A stretch of 64,000 bases of DNA, taken from Apostichopus japonicus (lineage: Eukaryota > Echinodermata > Holothuroidea > Aspidochirotida > Stichopodidae). Position numbers and translations under genes: made by a program. Below are positions 49,601 through 62,800 of this stretch, piece after piece; position 1 is the stretch's first letter, and each line of letters begins with the position of its first letter. Where the stretch lies: the NCBI RefSeq assembly GCF_037975245.1, contig NC_092582.1, positions 21,538,577-21,602,576 on the forward strand, given 5' to 3'. Under the pieces are notes generated by a model that saw nothing but the letters and a program-made list of their open reading frames with translations, was not told where the DNA came from and did not search any database.

Positions 49601-50798
49601 CCGCCCCCTTCTCCCTCTGCCAATATTAAACTCACTTGTCTCTTTCCAGTTTCTCACCAAAGATATAATACTTTGGATCAAACTTTAAGTTGGTATCTTT
49701 CTTTCGGATCATACTGTATAAACGAAACAGAAAAAATGGAGAAGAGATTGACCTAAAAACTAGTTGTTGACATGCAGACAAGCAATATATGCCTTCATCA
49801 CCCAAAGGAATGATACAGGCACATCTCAACAATAAATGTCAGTTGTTATAAAAATGCTAGCAAATATTATGAAATAATCCCAAAATTCTTGCATGAACAG
49901 ATAATCCTTCTCTCTTTGAAACTCTTTCATATCTTGAAATCCATTTCAATTATACAATGACATATGAATATACACATATGAATAAACACAACATGAATAA
50001 ACACATATGAACACATATGAATAAACACATATGAACACATATGAATAAACACACTCTTGAACAAAACAGTAATTTTTTTTGTCTGAAATATAGACTATTG
50101 ACTGAGGTCCCTGGCATGGAAGTAGGGTGAAGAACACTTAGCTAGCAGTACCAGAATGTTATTGTTCTTGGAAGGTTTGTAGTGTAACAGTACAAATGAT
50201 AACAGAGTTCCTTCATATCTAAAAGCCAATAAAACTATCAATAACAATAGCTGAGGCTGGTTCTCACCCAGACCCACTCCTCTTGGTGGGGTTACTGTCT
50301 AGGCTGAGAGAGGTGCTCCGTTTCACCAACGGTCTCCTCTCTTTCTCTGATGTTCTTCCTGGTGTTCTCACTATAGCCTTGGCTCTGCTATCTTCTATCA
50401 GTAAAGATGCTGGATTAGTGCCTGTCCTGTTCCCTGACACTATCTGCTTATCGGAGTCATCGCAATCAGAAGAAGAAGGAACCTTCTGTGATCTAGAAAA
50501 GATCAACAGAGTATGAAATAATCAAAACTAACACTGGGATATTAAGAACTTACTAGCCCCCCCCCACCCCCCTCTCACCACTGGTCAATTCCCTTGTATT
50601 GTTAGTTGTGTAGTGTGGACAGTGTTGGATTGTTGCATCAAAATTCAGTATCAGCATACAAAAATGGATATTAGGTTTATTCTTTTTCATTTTTTTTTCC
50701 ATTTATTTCCAGTATAAATATACATATTTATAAACAGGACATCAAAAGTGAGTACGTCATAAGGAAATGTTATTTTAAAATGTTACTGTACAAAAACA

Positions 50799-50838
<40 letters not shown>

Positions 50839-53800
50839 AAATGTACAAGTGCAGCTGTCTACAACTGGTTATACAATTGGTTATACCAAAATGTACAAGT
50901 GCAGCTGTCTACAACTGGTTATACAATTGGTTATACCAAAATGTACAAGTGCAGCTGTCTACAACTGGTTATACAATTGGTTATACCAATCAGTACAACT
51001 AGTCTTCAAATGACTATATCCTGACTATCTACTATATCTACTATATCTACTATGACTATATCTACTTCAAATGACTTTATTGTAAGTTGCGCTATATAAC
51101 AACTGTTTATTATGATTATTATATCATTTTCCCTTTTGAAAATTGAATGAGAAGGGGTTGATTGGATAAATAATGCACCTTGATACTTACACAAGTATAT
51201 TCTTGATCAGAAGCACTGCAGAGTCCTCCACTGGGACCTTACTCTTCTGTCCTGTAGAGATAATGACTACAGGTGCCTGACCTTGCACAGTCTGACCTTT
51301 GCCCTCTGTACTGAAACCGACTTTTGCGAGTGTTACAGCGTGGTGCTTGGATGCTGCTTTACGGCAATTTAGAACAGTTGCTCTACCTTCGAAAGCAGTG
51401 AAGATGGAAGGCAGGGATGCTAGCAACTGATCTGAAGTGATTTGCTGCAAATTAAATAGATAAAATCTCTTAAGGTTATTTTAAAGAGGTAATCTAATAT
51501 TTAATTGTGCATGCTTTACATTTCAGTCCATTTCATTTATTTGTTTCTTCACAATATAAATACAGAGAAGTTAACTAAGTGACAAAACATATAAACAGCA
51601 TGGAAAATTGTGAAAGGAAGCACTCCAAAAGACCCAGAGGGCTTGTCTAGTAGAGCGCTCCCATAAGTACATAGAGAGAACAATACAAGTAAACAGTAAC
51701 ACTTATATCCACCCACACATCAACCCAATACGTAAAACCCACCCACCCCACCCTCACCACCCACAATACATATATATACACATATGCATACATACACAAT
51801 TGAATACAAATACACACACGCAAATATACACATATATATAAATATATGCATATACATTTTGTACTGTAGCTACAATTTTTAACTTTGTTCAGATCACTTA
51901 CTTCATGTGATTCACATAATTTATACATGAGCATTTTTTCATGTTCAAAAATTATGCATTATTTGTCATGTTTTACCTCTTTATCTAGATTAGGTTGTTT
52001 GCAGGCATCCACCCTCCTCTCCAGGGTATTCAGGTGCCGCATCAGATCCTGGGCCTTGGAGTTACTCTCTGCAACCTCTCCCTTGATCTTAACCTGAGTG
52101 TTGGTCAACCATCTCGTTAACTTCTCGATGAATGTCAGGTCAAAGAGGTGATTCTTGAACCTGTTTAAGACAACAACAACAACAAAACCAACCTTCACAA
52201 TATTTGACTAGTAAGTGGTCTACCTGGGCAGATAACCATACTAGTATAGATTCACTATAATATCTGACACACTGAAAGTAGTGTTGCCTAGGTTTCTCAA
52301 AATACAACAGAAAAGGTTTGGCAACAGCTCAAGAAAAGCCTTGCATATTACAACTTACAAAAAACTATCAATTTGTTATATAAACTGTTTTACTATTTGT
52401 TTAGTAATAATATAGTCAATATAGCATTTGCATTAGTAGAGCTTTATTACCTATCTTCAAATTTGTTTGCAATCTCAGTGGCCTGTTCAAGTCGTCTGGT
52501 TTCCATTCCCTCTAGGTCGGCCATCACAAAGCCCTCGGCAGAATCAATCTTATTGGCCAATTTCTCCAGTTTCTTCTTATGGGTGTCAACTTCCTCTGGG
52601 GAGAAGTTACCTCCATCGGAAAACAATCTGAAATCAAAAATGTTAACGCACATCAAAAGGAAATCATTTATTGTTTCAACAGTGTCTAGATACGGTACTA
52701 ACCCAACTATCTTCAAAGGTTTAGTTTTCACTTTGACTCTCGGATGAAGCTTTTTATTTCTCATTACTGGATTTGATTTGTAAATAACTAAATAAGTAGG
52801 ACAACTGACAAGGGAATTGTAAATATATTCAAGTCAATGATCGAGCAATGGATCGCAAAACGGTTTAAATTTGGTCCTGTTCTTAGCTATCCAGTGCAAT
52901 GTATGTTCTTAATACCCTCATACATCGTACACAATTCTGATATTGAACACTTTTGTTGTTTTCTTCAATCACAGTTTAGAGAGGGAATAATTCTCTTGAA
53001 ACTTACTTAAATGACTTGATAAACCTGGCATTAGACTCTCTCAGCATCTGGAGTGTCTGGTCTAGGTACTGTCTGAATTTCCTCAAAGACACTCGAATAA
53101 CTTCCATGTGGGACTCGACCTTGGTGCTGACCTGCTGTGATAGTGAGAGGAGCCTGTTGAAAGATAAAAACATCATATATGAGAGATTCATTAACACACA
53201 CAAACACACACATATATGTTAAATATCACAGTTAGAAGAGACAACCCATTATTAGATGAAGCCAACATCTATCCTGGATGCCCTGATATAGGTGTACTGT
53301 ATGGGGTTTTTTGTATTCTACTAGCATACAACCACATCTTGTTCTATACTTATGTAATGTGACATTATATTTGTTCAGAATTCTGGGGATATTCATGTTG
53401 AGCCCCCTCCCCTCCCATGCTGGCATCAAGGGTAGATAACAATTACACTGGAAACTGGGGACATCTGGTCACCTAACCATATTATATAATAACATATGCC
53501 CCGGGGACATCTGGTCACCTTACCACACCATATATATACCATATGACCTGTTCCCAGATACCTACGTTGCTGATTTTGTAGCTGTTTCAAAGGAGCCTTC
53601 CATGAGGTCCACCTGTTTCTGGAATTTCTCTACCAGGACTTCATGTTCCTGCTGCATGGAGGTGAAGCCTGTCTTGATTTCATTCAGGGCTGTACTCACT
53701 CCCTTAGAGTGCTGTGTGACCCTGTCCTGGTGGAGAAGGAGCTCTGCCCCACGTACATTGTGGATGTCCTTCTCTATCCGCTGGCAACGTGGATTATGAA

Positions 53801-56800
53801 GATGCAGTCTTAGATCTAACTCACTATTCAGCTCCTCTAACTGTACATAGAGAGAATAAAATGGCAGTTACTGGCACTCCAACTGTGTAACAGGATGAGT
53901 AGCTGTATTACAATTAGCAAAACATGACAAACATTATCCAACCCAACATTCTCATTCTAATTTTCTGAGTGAACATGTGGTTTTGGATTCCAGAAACTCC
54001 CAGTATAACACATATATTACTGACATGGTCTTCCAACCCACAGACTGAAACTCTCAATAGAACACATATATTACTGACATGGTCTACCAACCCACAGACT
54101 GAAACTCTCAATAAAACACATATCTTACTGACATGGTCTACCAACCCACAGCTATGAAAGATGATATTAAACCATACCTTGGCTGCCACAACACTGTTTG
54201 CACTCATTTTTGCCTGTTGGGTCCAATCTTCCAAATGATTCAAGAACTCAATGCGCAATCTGAAAATGAACCAGTGTTAAGTACACTTTAATGAAAAATA
54301 ATGAAATTTTCTTTTTCATATTTCACAACAATGGTAAGAATTACTTTCTATAAACTACAAAAAAACACTATTTAATAGATGCCAGACTATGTGTCCTCTA
54401 ACATTAAACACACACAATATTTATATAAACTGTCAAACAGCTGCCCAAAACATCTATCGATACTTAAAAGAACATGAACAGTCTGCCCAGTGACAAGTAT
54501 AACTGAGGAATGAGACTTCTATTAAGGGATTACTGCAGTAATGTTAGCACAACTATCAGTTGGAAGTAAAACAAAGAAATACAAAGTCTAAATGTTTAGA
54601 AAAAATTTACCCCCTCCTCTGCCAAGAAAATATGCTGAACTTTTGGAAAAGCATCTAAGTAAATTTTCTAACTTCAGATTTCATTTTCCATTTATGATCA
54701 CTTACACCAGGGTTTCCCTAATTTTATCCCCCCACGAACCCTGTCAGAGTTGTCCACGAACCCCCAACTTTTCAAGACACAATCTGAGTCATTATTATAC
54801 TATAATACGCATAACAGCCTGTGTCTGTTTCATAATTCAGTTATTTATCACATGCACGGTACGGTACTACTATAGCAACATATGCGAAAAGAGTTTGTCG
54901 ATATGTACGACTTTTGTACATTACTAAATTATATGATATATCAGATTTAGTTCAACAAAAAGTACTCTAGTTTTGACTTTCAGAAACGTCTCATGAACCC
55001 CCTGGGATGGACTCATGCACCCCCTGGGGGTTCATGCACCCCAGTTAGGGAACCCCTGACTTACACTTTTCTAAGGTCCTGAAACAAAGACTCTGGAATG
55101 ATGACATTCTTGATGTAGTCTGCTACCTCATCCTCCCCCGTCTCCTGACCCTCGGTCATGAATGCCGCATCGCCAGTCCTCTCAGAGTCCCCTTCTGCTA
55201 AGCCCTGTTCCCCTGCTACAGTCAGCACATAGAAGGTAGTACCCTTAGAGGTAGACAGGACCTCCTTGACTGCCATAGGTACAGGACTAGGGACGGAGGA
55301 GAGGGAGGACTCTCGGCCTGTCACACTCACATTAACACTCTGCATAGAGAAACATTTAACAAATCATTTACAACAGACATGTTAAGCGATCAAATAACAT
55401 TTATCTTAATATAGAACTCATAAATTATACAAACGTTACTTTTGTAGATATAGTTTCTGTTCATGGCACTGCTATGGAGATTGAAAATATAAGAGTCACA
55501 TGAGTGGAATAAGTGCTTTTGCAAACTGGTGGAAACTTGGTTGAGAAGGGTTGAGAAACAGATTCTCCATCATGTGGGTTAAGTGATGAAAAGAAACTGA
55601 ACATACATATCCACCTTTACTATATTGAGGGGATCGCTTTGTTGAAATTTAGTGTCATCTGATGTTGAGAGAGAGAGAGAGTAAAATTTTATAGTCACTT
55701 GAAACAGATGATAAAAAGGGTGGATAGAATATCTGCATACTGTTAATAGGACTGATGAAGGAAGAATGCTGTCTTGACTTTAAGGAAAAGTTAGCTGAAG
55801 CCTGTATGAGAGGTTTTTAAATGGAATGGTGAGTTAAAAGGCAACACTTACTCTGCGGTAAGCAGTCTTCCATTTATGCTTCATTTGAATGGTGCTCTAA
55901 GGTGCAAGGGTGAGTAGGTAAAGATGATAATGAGCGGTGTAGAGGAACATGACAGAGAGAGAGAGAAGATGATATGATAAACATGCAAAGGTGAGTATGG
56001 CTGCTACATAGGATTTACATATATATATTTATTTTTTATCATCAGGATTTACATAGATATTAGGAAGTGTAAGCTCAGAGGTTAACGCCGGTGCCTTTCA
56101 TCATAAGGTCCCGAGTTTGAGTCACTCCAAGATTAATATATGTTATCCAGTTACAGAGTTGTTGACAATTGACAATTCATAATCATGGACGTTAAAATAT
56201 GAATCTAAGAGACTGACTTCGGTCAGTTTGCGGCTTTAATAAGCCAATGATGGCTTCTTCGCGAGTTCCTGCTTGCAGGAGGATATAAAATACATACAAT
56301 ACAAAAGTCACAGACAGATGTACATTTACAAGTTACAAAGCAATAATTCCATTATTCTCTCCAACCCCAACCCAACTTTGCAAAACATCTCAGCATACAT
56401 AAGAAATCTACAGAGGTCAAATATTCTAATAAGTAGCCATAGTATTATAGCATCAAGAAAACATGGTTTTAAAGAGCACATAGAACAATGTGTAATTTGT
56501 AAACGACAGTCATTACACAAGCATTACCATGGTGATATTGTGTGTGGGTTACTGTCAAACCTAGTGTATCTATGCTTGATGTTAGATGGTATCCCCCCCC
56601 TGTTGTGCAAACCTATCATTCTATAATGTTAAATAATGTTAAATAAGGAAAACTACATAGCAGATGCTGACACACTTATGACACAGATGCAACAGAGTCC
56701 AAATTCCACACATTACTTGCTTTTGCTTCCAACAAACAGATTATCCTAAAGAAAAGTAAAGGCACTGAAAGATAAATGATGATACTATTCAAATTAATAC

Positions 56801-59800
56801 TGATCCAACCTGCATGTGCTATGTGCCAGTTGTATGTAATGGTGCATGATTTTTGGATGCGATCTTGTTTCAGACTTTCATATCCTCAAAAAATATGTCA
56901 GATTTATTCTCAGCACTGATGTTTCAGAAGAACATGACTCACTGCGGCTTGAAAGTTGCAAAGGAAAATAAAGAACTTACAGATCCGGTTGAATGTACGC
57001 TGGGTGGTCTGTTGGGCCCATCATGATCCCCGGGGTGGGGAGATGTGTGTGGTTGGGGTGTTCTCCTTTTAACTTTCTTCTGTTTTGTTTTGTTGTTCTC
57101 GTCCTTCTTGTCACCGACTGTCCCTTTACCTTGCTTTTGTCGCTCCTACATGCACAATCAGATGGAAACGATGAGAAACAATAAATCAAGATTTCTTTTT
57201 TGCCAACGGAAAAGATTGTTCATCCCTTTCAGTAACACCTTACCATTTTCACTTATGATCTTCCATGATCATCTGCCAATCATATTCGCTTTTCAATGCA
57301 AATTACACATTGTTTAATTACAGTTTGAAGATGTTGCAAGACTGTTGTCGCAAGACCATTGTTATATGAGGACAGTAAGGCCCCTCCCCTCTCCATTAAA
57401 ATACAATACGGCATGTGACTCTGTAGGTGTCAGCAGATATAATACATTAGCATAATTAATCCATTTCACTCTTCAGTTAATTCACTGTTACATACTATAT
57501 CCCACTACATACTGTACTAGTCCACACCCTCGCGCTGTTAATTAACAAACACTACATATTCTGGGTTATATATGATATTCTCCTAACTTAATATCATCTT
57601 TATGAAGTACTTAGCATTTGTTCTAAAAGGGCATAGGCAAGGAAAGAAGATTAGTGTTAGTTAAAGAGGAAAGACCTTCCCAAAATAATTTCCAGTTCAG
57701 TCATTGATTTTGTGTAATAACTTTTTCTGTATTAAAAAAGACAGTGTAGATTCACTGAAGGATGTCATGTTTTTCAGAGGATTCTCTAATATTTATTTGC
57801 ATAGAGTAGGTTTAAGATTCTGGTAGTTTGTTGAGAAAGCCACCAGATATTTTATTCCAATGAATCCAGCTACTAATATATACGAACATACCCCTCTATT
57901 AACAAAATACACACAGCTTCCATTAACGGAACTTCCGGCAAGGCAATTGGTAACTTACTATAAAGATGTCTCTTAGAATAGAGTTAATATAAATAATATA
58001 ACGCTAAATCACAAAAAGTATCAAAGTGCTTAACAAATCACAAAAACGATAAAAAAGGAAATAAATACAGTGAAAGCAAATAATAACCTTAACAAAATAA
58101 TCCTAAAATACCAACACAAAAAAAAAGAGTAAACAAGAATAAGAGGTTATTAAAAATACAACAGGAGGTTAATAACAAAAAAAAAACAATAGGAGGTTAT
58201 AAAAGTACAATAAGAGGTTATAACAAACAAGATATAATTTAAAGTTTCGTCATGCCAATTGATGAGGGTGACACCCAATTAAACACTACACAAACAGCAT
58301 TACAAACAGTTTTCAACATGTTTCATATGAGACATGCCTTTTGCTTGTCCTCATCGCTTGAACATCTTTCCTCCTTATACACGGATTTGACCTAATCTAA
58401 CATATGAATACTTCCACAGAAAACAAAAACATAAGAAATTTATTCTTCTTACGGAGGGATGTATGCGATCGACTTCATAGAATTTACAGACCGCTGCATC
58501 GTAACGCAAGACTTCAGTCTGTACACTGTCTGGGTACGCTTGGACGATATTCTGCTGATCGATGTGAAAATGGTCATAGCTAAAACGAAAAAGGAAAACA
58601 AAAAAGATTGAAGCTTTTCAAAACCTACAAAAATTTACACAACCACTGAAATGTAGTATACATAAGTGTTTGGATCAAACTTGACAATTACTTCTTCTAT
58701 TCTTGCTGCTGGGAAAGTAACACTATCTTCTCTTTGCCATGATATTTATCTATGATATGAGTTTTAAGGTTAGAACCCCAACTTCATTAATTCACAATAA
58801 TATACAATGCAGTGTAATGAAGTTCAACAGTTTGTTCCATTCTAGGCTTCAGAATCAATTAGCGTGGCCGGTATTTACTAACCTGGCTGTGCGTAGCCTA
58901 TACTGTATACCTGGGTGCCATGCTATGACATATGGATGCTAGAAGTAGATTTTACACCCCATCAGAACCAAGACACCTGCAGGGGGAAGGCCTCTAAAAT
59001 TCCAGCTATTTACTGGCTCAATGCCAGTGGATTTTAGGGTTGCCAGTAGCAAAAAAAAAGGCACAGGGCTATTCTCTGCACAGTAGTCATAAAGACCAAC
59101 ACATGCAGCTAACAAAAACAAACATGAAATTTAGCTTATAAGGAACGAGACAAAACAATCAAACTAATATCAAATCGACCACAAAACTGAAAGTTAGATA
59201 ATTTTTAGCAGAAATGTCGGTATTGATCAATTACGCCTTCATCGATATATTATCTGTCTCTTTTGCTTCTTCTTTATCTTCCAGAATCTCCTACAACATT
59301 GAGATTGTTCTAATTACATTTTTTATGTTTCTCCTTGTTTGTCTGGTCTTCTGGTCACCCTGCCTCTCTTAACACTCCTTGTTAAATGCCTCTTATTTTC
59401 TTTGCAGAGCTGAAGCAGTCTGTATGCGTGTATGTATGTATGTATTTTAGATCCTCCTGCAAGCAGGAATTCGCGAAGAAGCCATTATTGGCTTATCAAA
59501 GCCGCTAGCTGACCAAAGTCAGTCTCTTAGATTCATATTTAACGTCCATGATTATAAATTGTCAATTGTCAACAACTCTGTAACTGGACAACATACATTG
59601 ATCTTGGAGTGACTCAAACTCGGGACCTTATGATTGAAAGGCACCGGCGTTAACCACTGAGCTATATATATGTCCTTTAAAAATCTGCACTATTAATTTA
59701 ATATCTACCTTTCCTTGATGCTGTCCAGTAAATCCACAGCTTTTTCTAACGATTTTTGAAGTGATTCTTTGCTGCTCTCTTGCCTCAGCCTATCTAGAAC

Positions 59801-62800
59801 AATGTCAAGGTTGGCTTCCATTTGCTAAAGGAATAATAATCATAATAATAATAATCATAATAAATTACATTTATATAGCGCTTAATACAGAGTTTTAAAG
59901 CACTCCACAAAGTAGGAAAGAGACAAAGGAAACCAAGGAAAAAAATAAACTAGAAATCAAACAGAAATGTTTTAAGTTGTCTCTTGAAAATGCGAAGGGA
60001 GGGAGAGTCAAAAACGTGAAATGGGAGTTCATTCCAAAGAGAGGGCGCAGCGACAGAAAAGGCACGATTGCCATAACGAGTGCAGGTACGTGGACCAGGA
60101 GTTAATTGCAAATGCGTATGATAGGAGGAGCGAAGCGTAACTGTAGTTGACCGACTCAAAAGGAAGAAATAAGAATTTTAAAAATGAAAAAGGTGACACA
60201 ACACTCTAAAGAATGAGAGGTAACACTCCAATATTTAATTGATGCAACACTACTATTTTGAACACGAGAAAAACACTTCTTTCCAAAAGAAGAATCCTCT
60301 GTTGTTATGTGATCACCAAAGATTTGGTGTTATCCCATAACTAATAAAAATTTAACCTTCTAGCTATGTAGTGATGCTTATAAATAAATTAATGTAATGC
60401 TTACAAATAAAATGAAAGTCACAGAATACTTGTTTCCTTTACGAAAAGCTTCAATTGTAACATCATCACCAAAGTGTGTTTTTCTGTTAATCCCAAAGCT
60501 TAACTTTCAAACTCAATTTCACTTTGGGCTTTGACTAAAATCTGTACAAAAAACATGGTGACCAATAAAATAACATCATACATGAAGATTTTGGAATTTA
60601 TTTATGTGGGAGTTTTGAATGTTTAAATGGTGCAGTGATTAAAGATGCAACTTTGCACCTACCAGAGCAATCAACCTATGCTACATTTATTATATGAATA
60701 CATGGTGTGTTCAAATATTTTCGGATTAGTTAAAAGTAGCGTTGCGTCTAGTTCTGATCAAATCCATTGGTGTGATTACAAATACTGCTCTGAGGAGTCT
60801 AAAGCATTTTAAAAATGTATTTGATAAAAATAAATCGTAAAAACTATATTGTAAGCATGTTGTAACTTCACCTGCCCCCAAAACATGTAATGCTACTTCT
60901 ATGAATGGTTTTAGACCAATTAAGCTTTGCAGCATTCTTTTCAATTGCATGCAGAAAATATTTTTTGGGTTTTCCGATAGCTGACAATATTTTAAATAGT
61001 AATCATAAATAAACAATATTTTATGTTTAATCCCATAGCTAACAATGTTTGAGCACCTCCCTAACTTATAATGCTTATACATAAATAAACATAACACAAT
61101 ACTACATTTCCAAGAGAAGAATCTTCAGTTGTTACATGATCACCAAGGTTTTTTTTAATCCCATAGCTATAATATTTTCTAGATAATTAGTAGTGCTTTT
61201 TCTCTAGCTATCAATTGACTATGACATAGGCTGGGAAGTGAACAATGAAACAATTCAATCATGTTTCCTATTGGATAAGAAATAACATTTCAAAGAATAC
61301 TTCCAATTCTTCTTCTTCTTTTGGAACAGAGGGAACTAAAGGAGCTACTAGGACTACTAAATGATCAACTGAAAGGCAAACAATGCAGGCATATCACTTG
61401 CAAGCAAGACTATCCCCACCAGACTTTGACTACAGAACATATGGAAGCATTTGCTATATAAACAGCCTGTTTTCGGAGAATTAATTGTTGTTGTATATGC
61501 ACAGGAAGCATTGCAGTTTTCACTCTCCGAAATTGCTGTGAGAGCACTGCCACTGTGCTGTGTTCATATTAGCTGCGTAAAGGAGGACTTCACAAATTTC
61601 TTACAAAGCTTTTGATTTGCTGGTGAAAAGTATGAGCCTTAATATTGACCTATCAAGTCAAATTTTATATCACTAGAGAGAAGAGTCAACGAACTTTTCT
61701 TTGGCATAGGAAAGAAATTGGTTATGCAATCACACCCCCAGCAAGCACGATGTACTGTAAGCATTGAGAGATAGGGACATTTTGAAGAGGTTCACTGCTT
61801 TCCGAAGTGGTTTTTACTTTTCAGATTAAAAAGTACGGGGTTAAGTTCACACGCATAAGAAATAACGACACATCATTGTAAAGAGGACACAATATTCTTC
61901 AAAATGACATAAGAAAGAGTTTTCTGAGTGCTATACTTTGAAAGTTATGAAAAGAGTTAGCGCGAAATGTGCTTATTTTGTAGCGATATTTGCTGCGTAA
62001 TGGGGTGTTTTGTGCGGAGTTCTGCAAGGATTTCATATGCAAATAACTAACAACCAAATCAAGAGGAAATCTAGGAAACAACTAAATACTTAAACTGCCA
62101 TGGGTTGAGAAATAGAAACAACTCCTTATTCTCACCTGATTAACATTGTCGTGATTATGCCTGCATTCCTCGAGTTTCTCCTGCAACTCTCTTTCTCTCT
62201 TGGCCAAGTTGATTTCGTGTACGTCCCACAGATGGGCTGCACCCTGAGCATACTTGAAGAGGGACCTTAACTTATGAGCTGTTGTCTCGGCCAGATTTTC
62301 CAACGATTTCTGTGGATACAACAAAGAATGAAAACTACTGTCAGCTTGTTCCAATTTGTCAAACAATTTCAGCAAGGACTCAATATAGTACTCAATATAT
62401 AGGTACTCAATATATAGGTACTCAATATATATTGTATATATATATTATATACTATATATATATTGTATATATAGTACTTAATATATATTGTACTCAATAT
62501 AGTACTCAATATATATTGTATATATATATATTATATTATATATATATATATGTATTGTATCTATATAATACTCAATACATATTGTACTCAATATATAAGT
62601 ATTCAATATATAGGAAACTAGCAATTGCTCAAACTAAGACACTCTCTGACAAGATGACAGACAAACATGAGCATTAATAGGAATATTAATAATTAAATGA
62701 GTACTGATTGTGATCATATTTATCTGCCAGATACTACTACAGAATAGTCACAATGCAAACTTGCCACTTTCTATCCCGAGAAGATTTAGAGTGGTATGTA

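Noticed and set aside
60726-61097. 123-codon minus-strand frame in a CCDC180 intron
   Set aside because: Its phase and position do not fit the CCDC180 exon chain, and the neighbouring exons (62309-62136 and 59824-59709) join perfectly without it.
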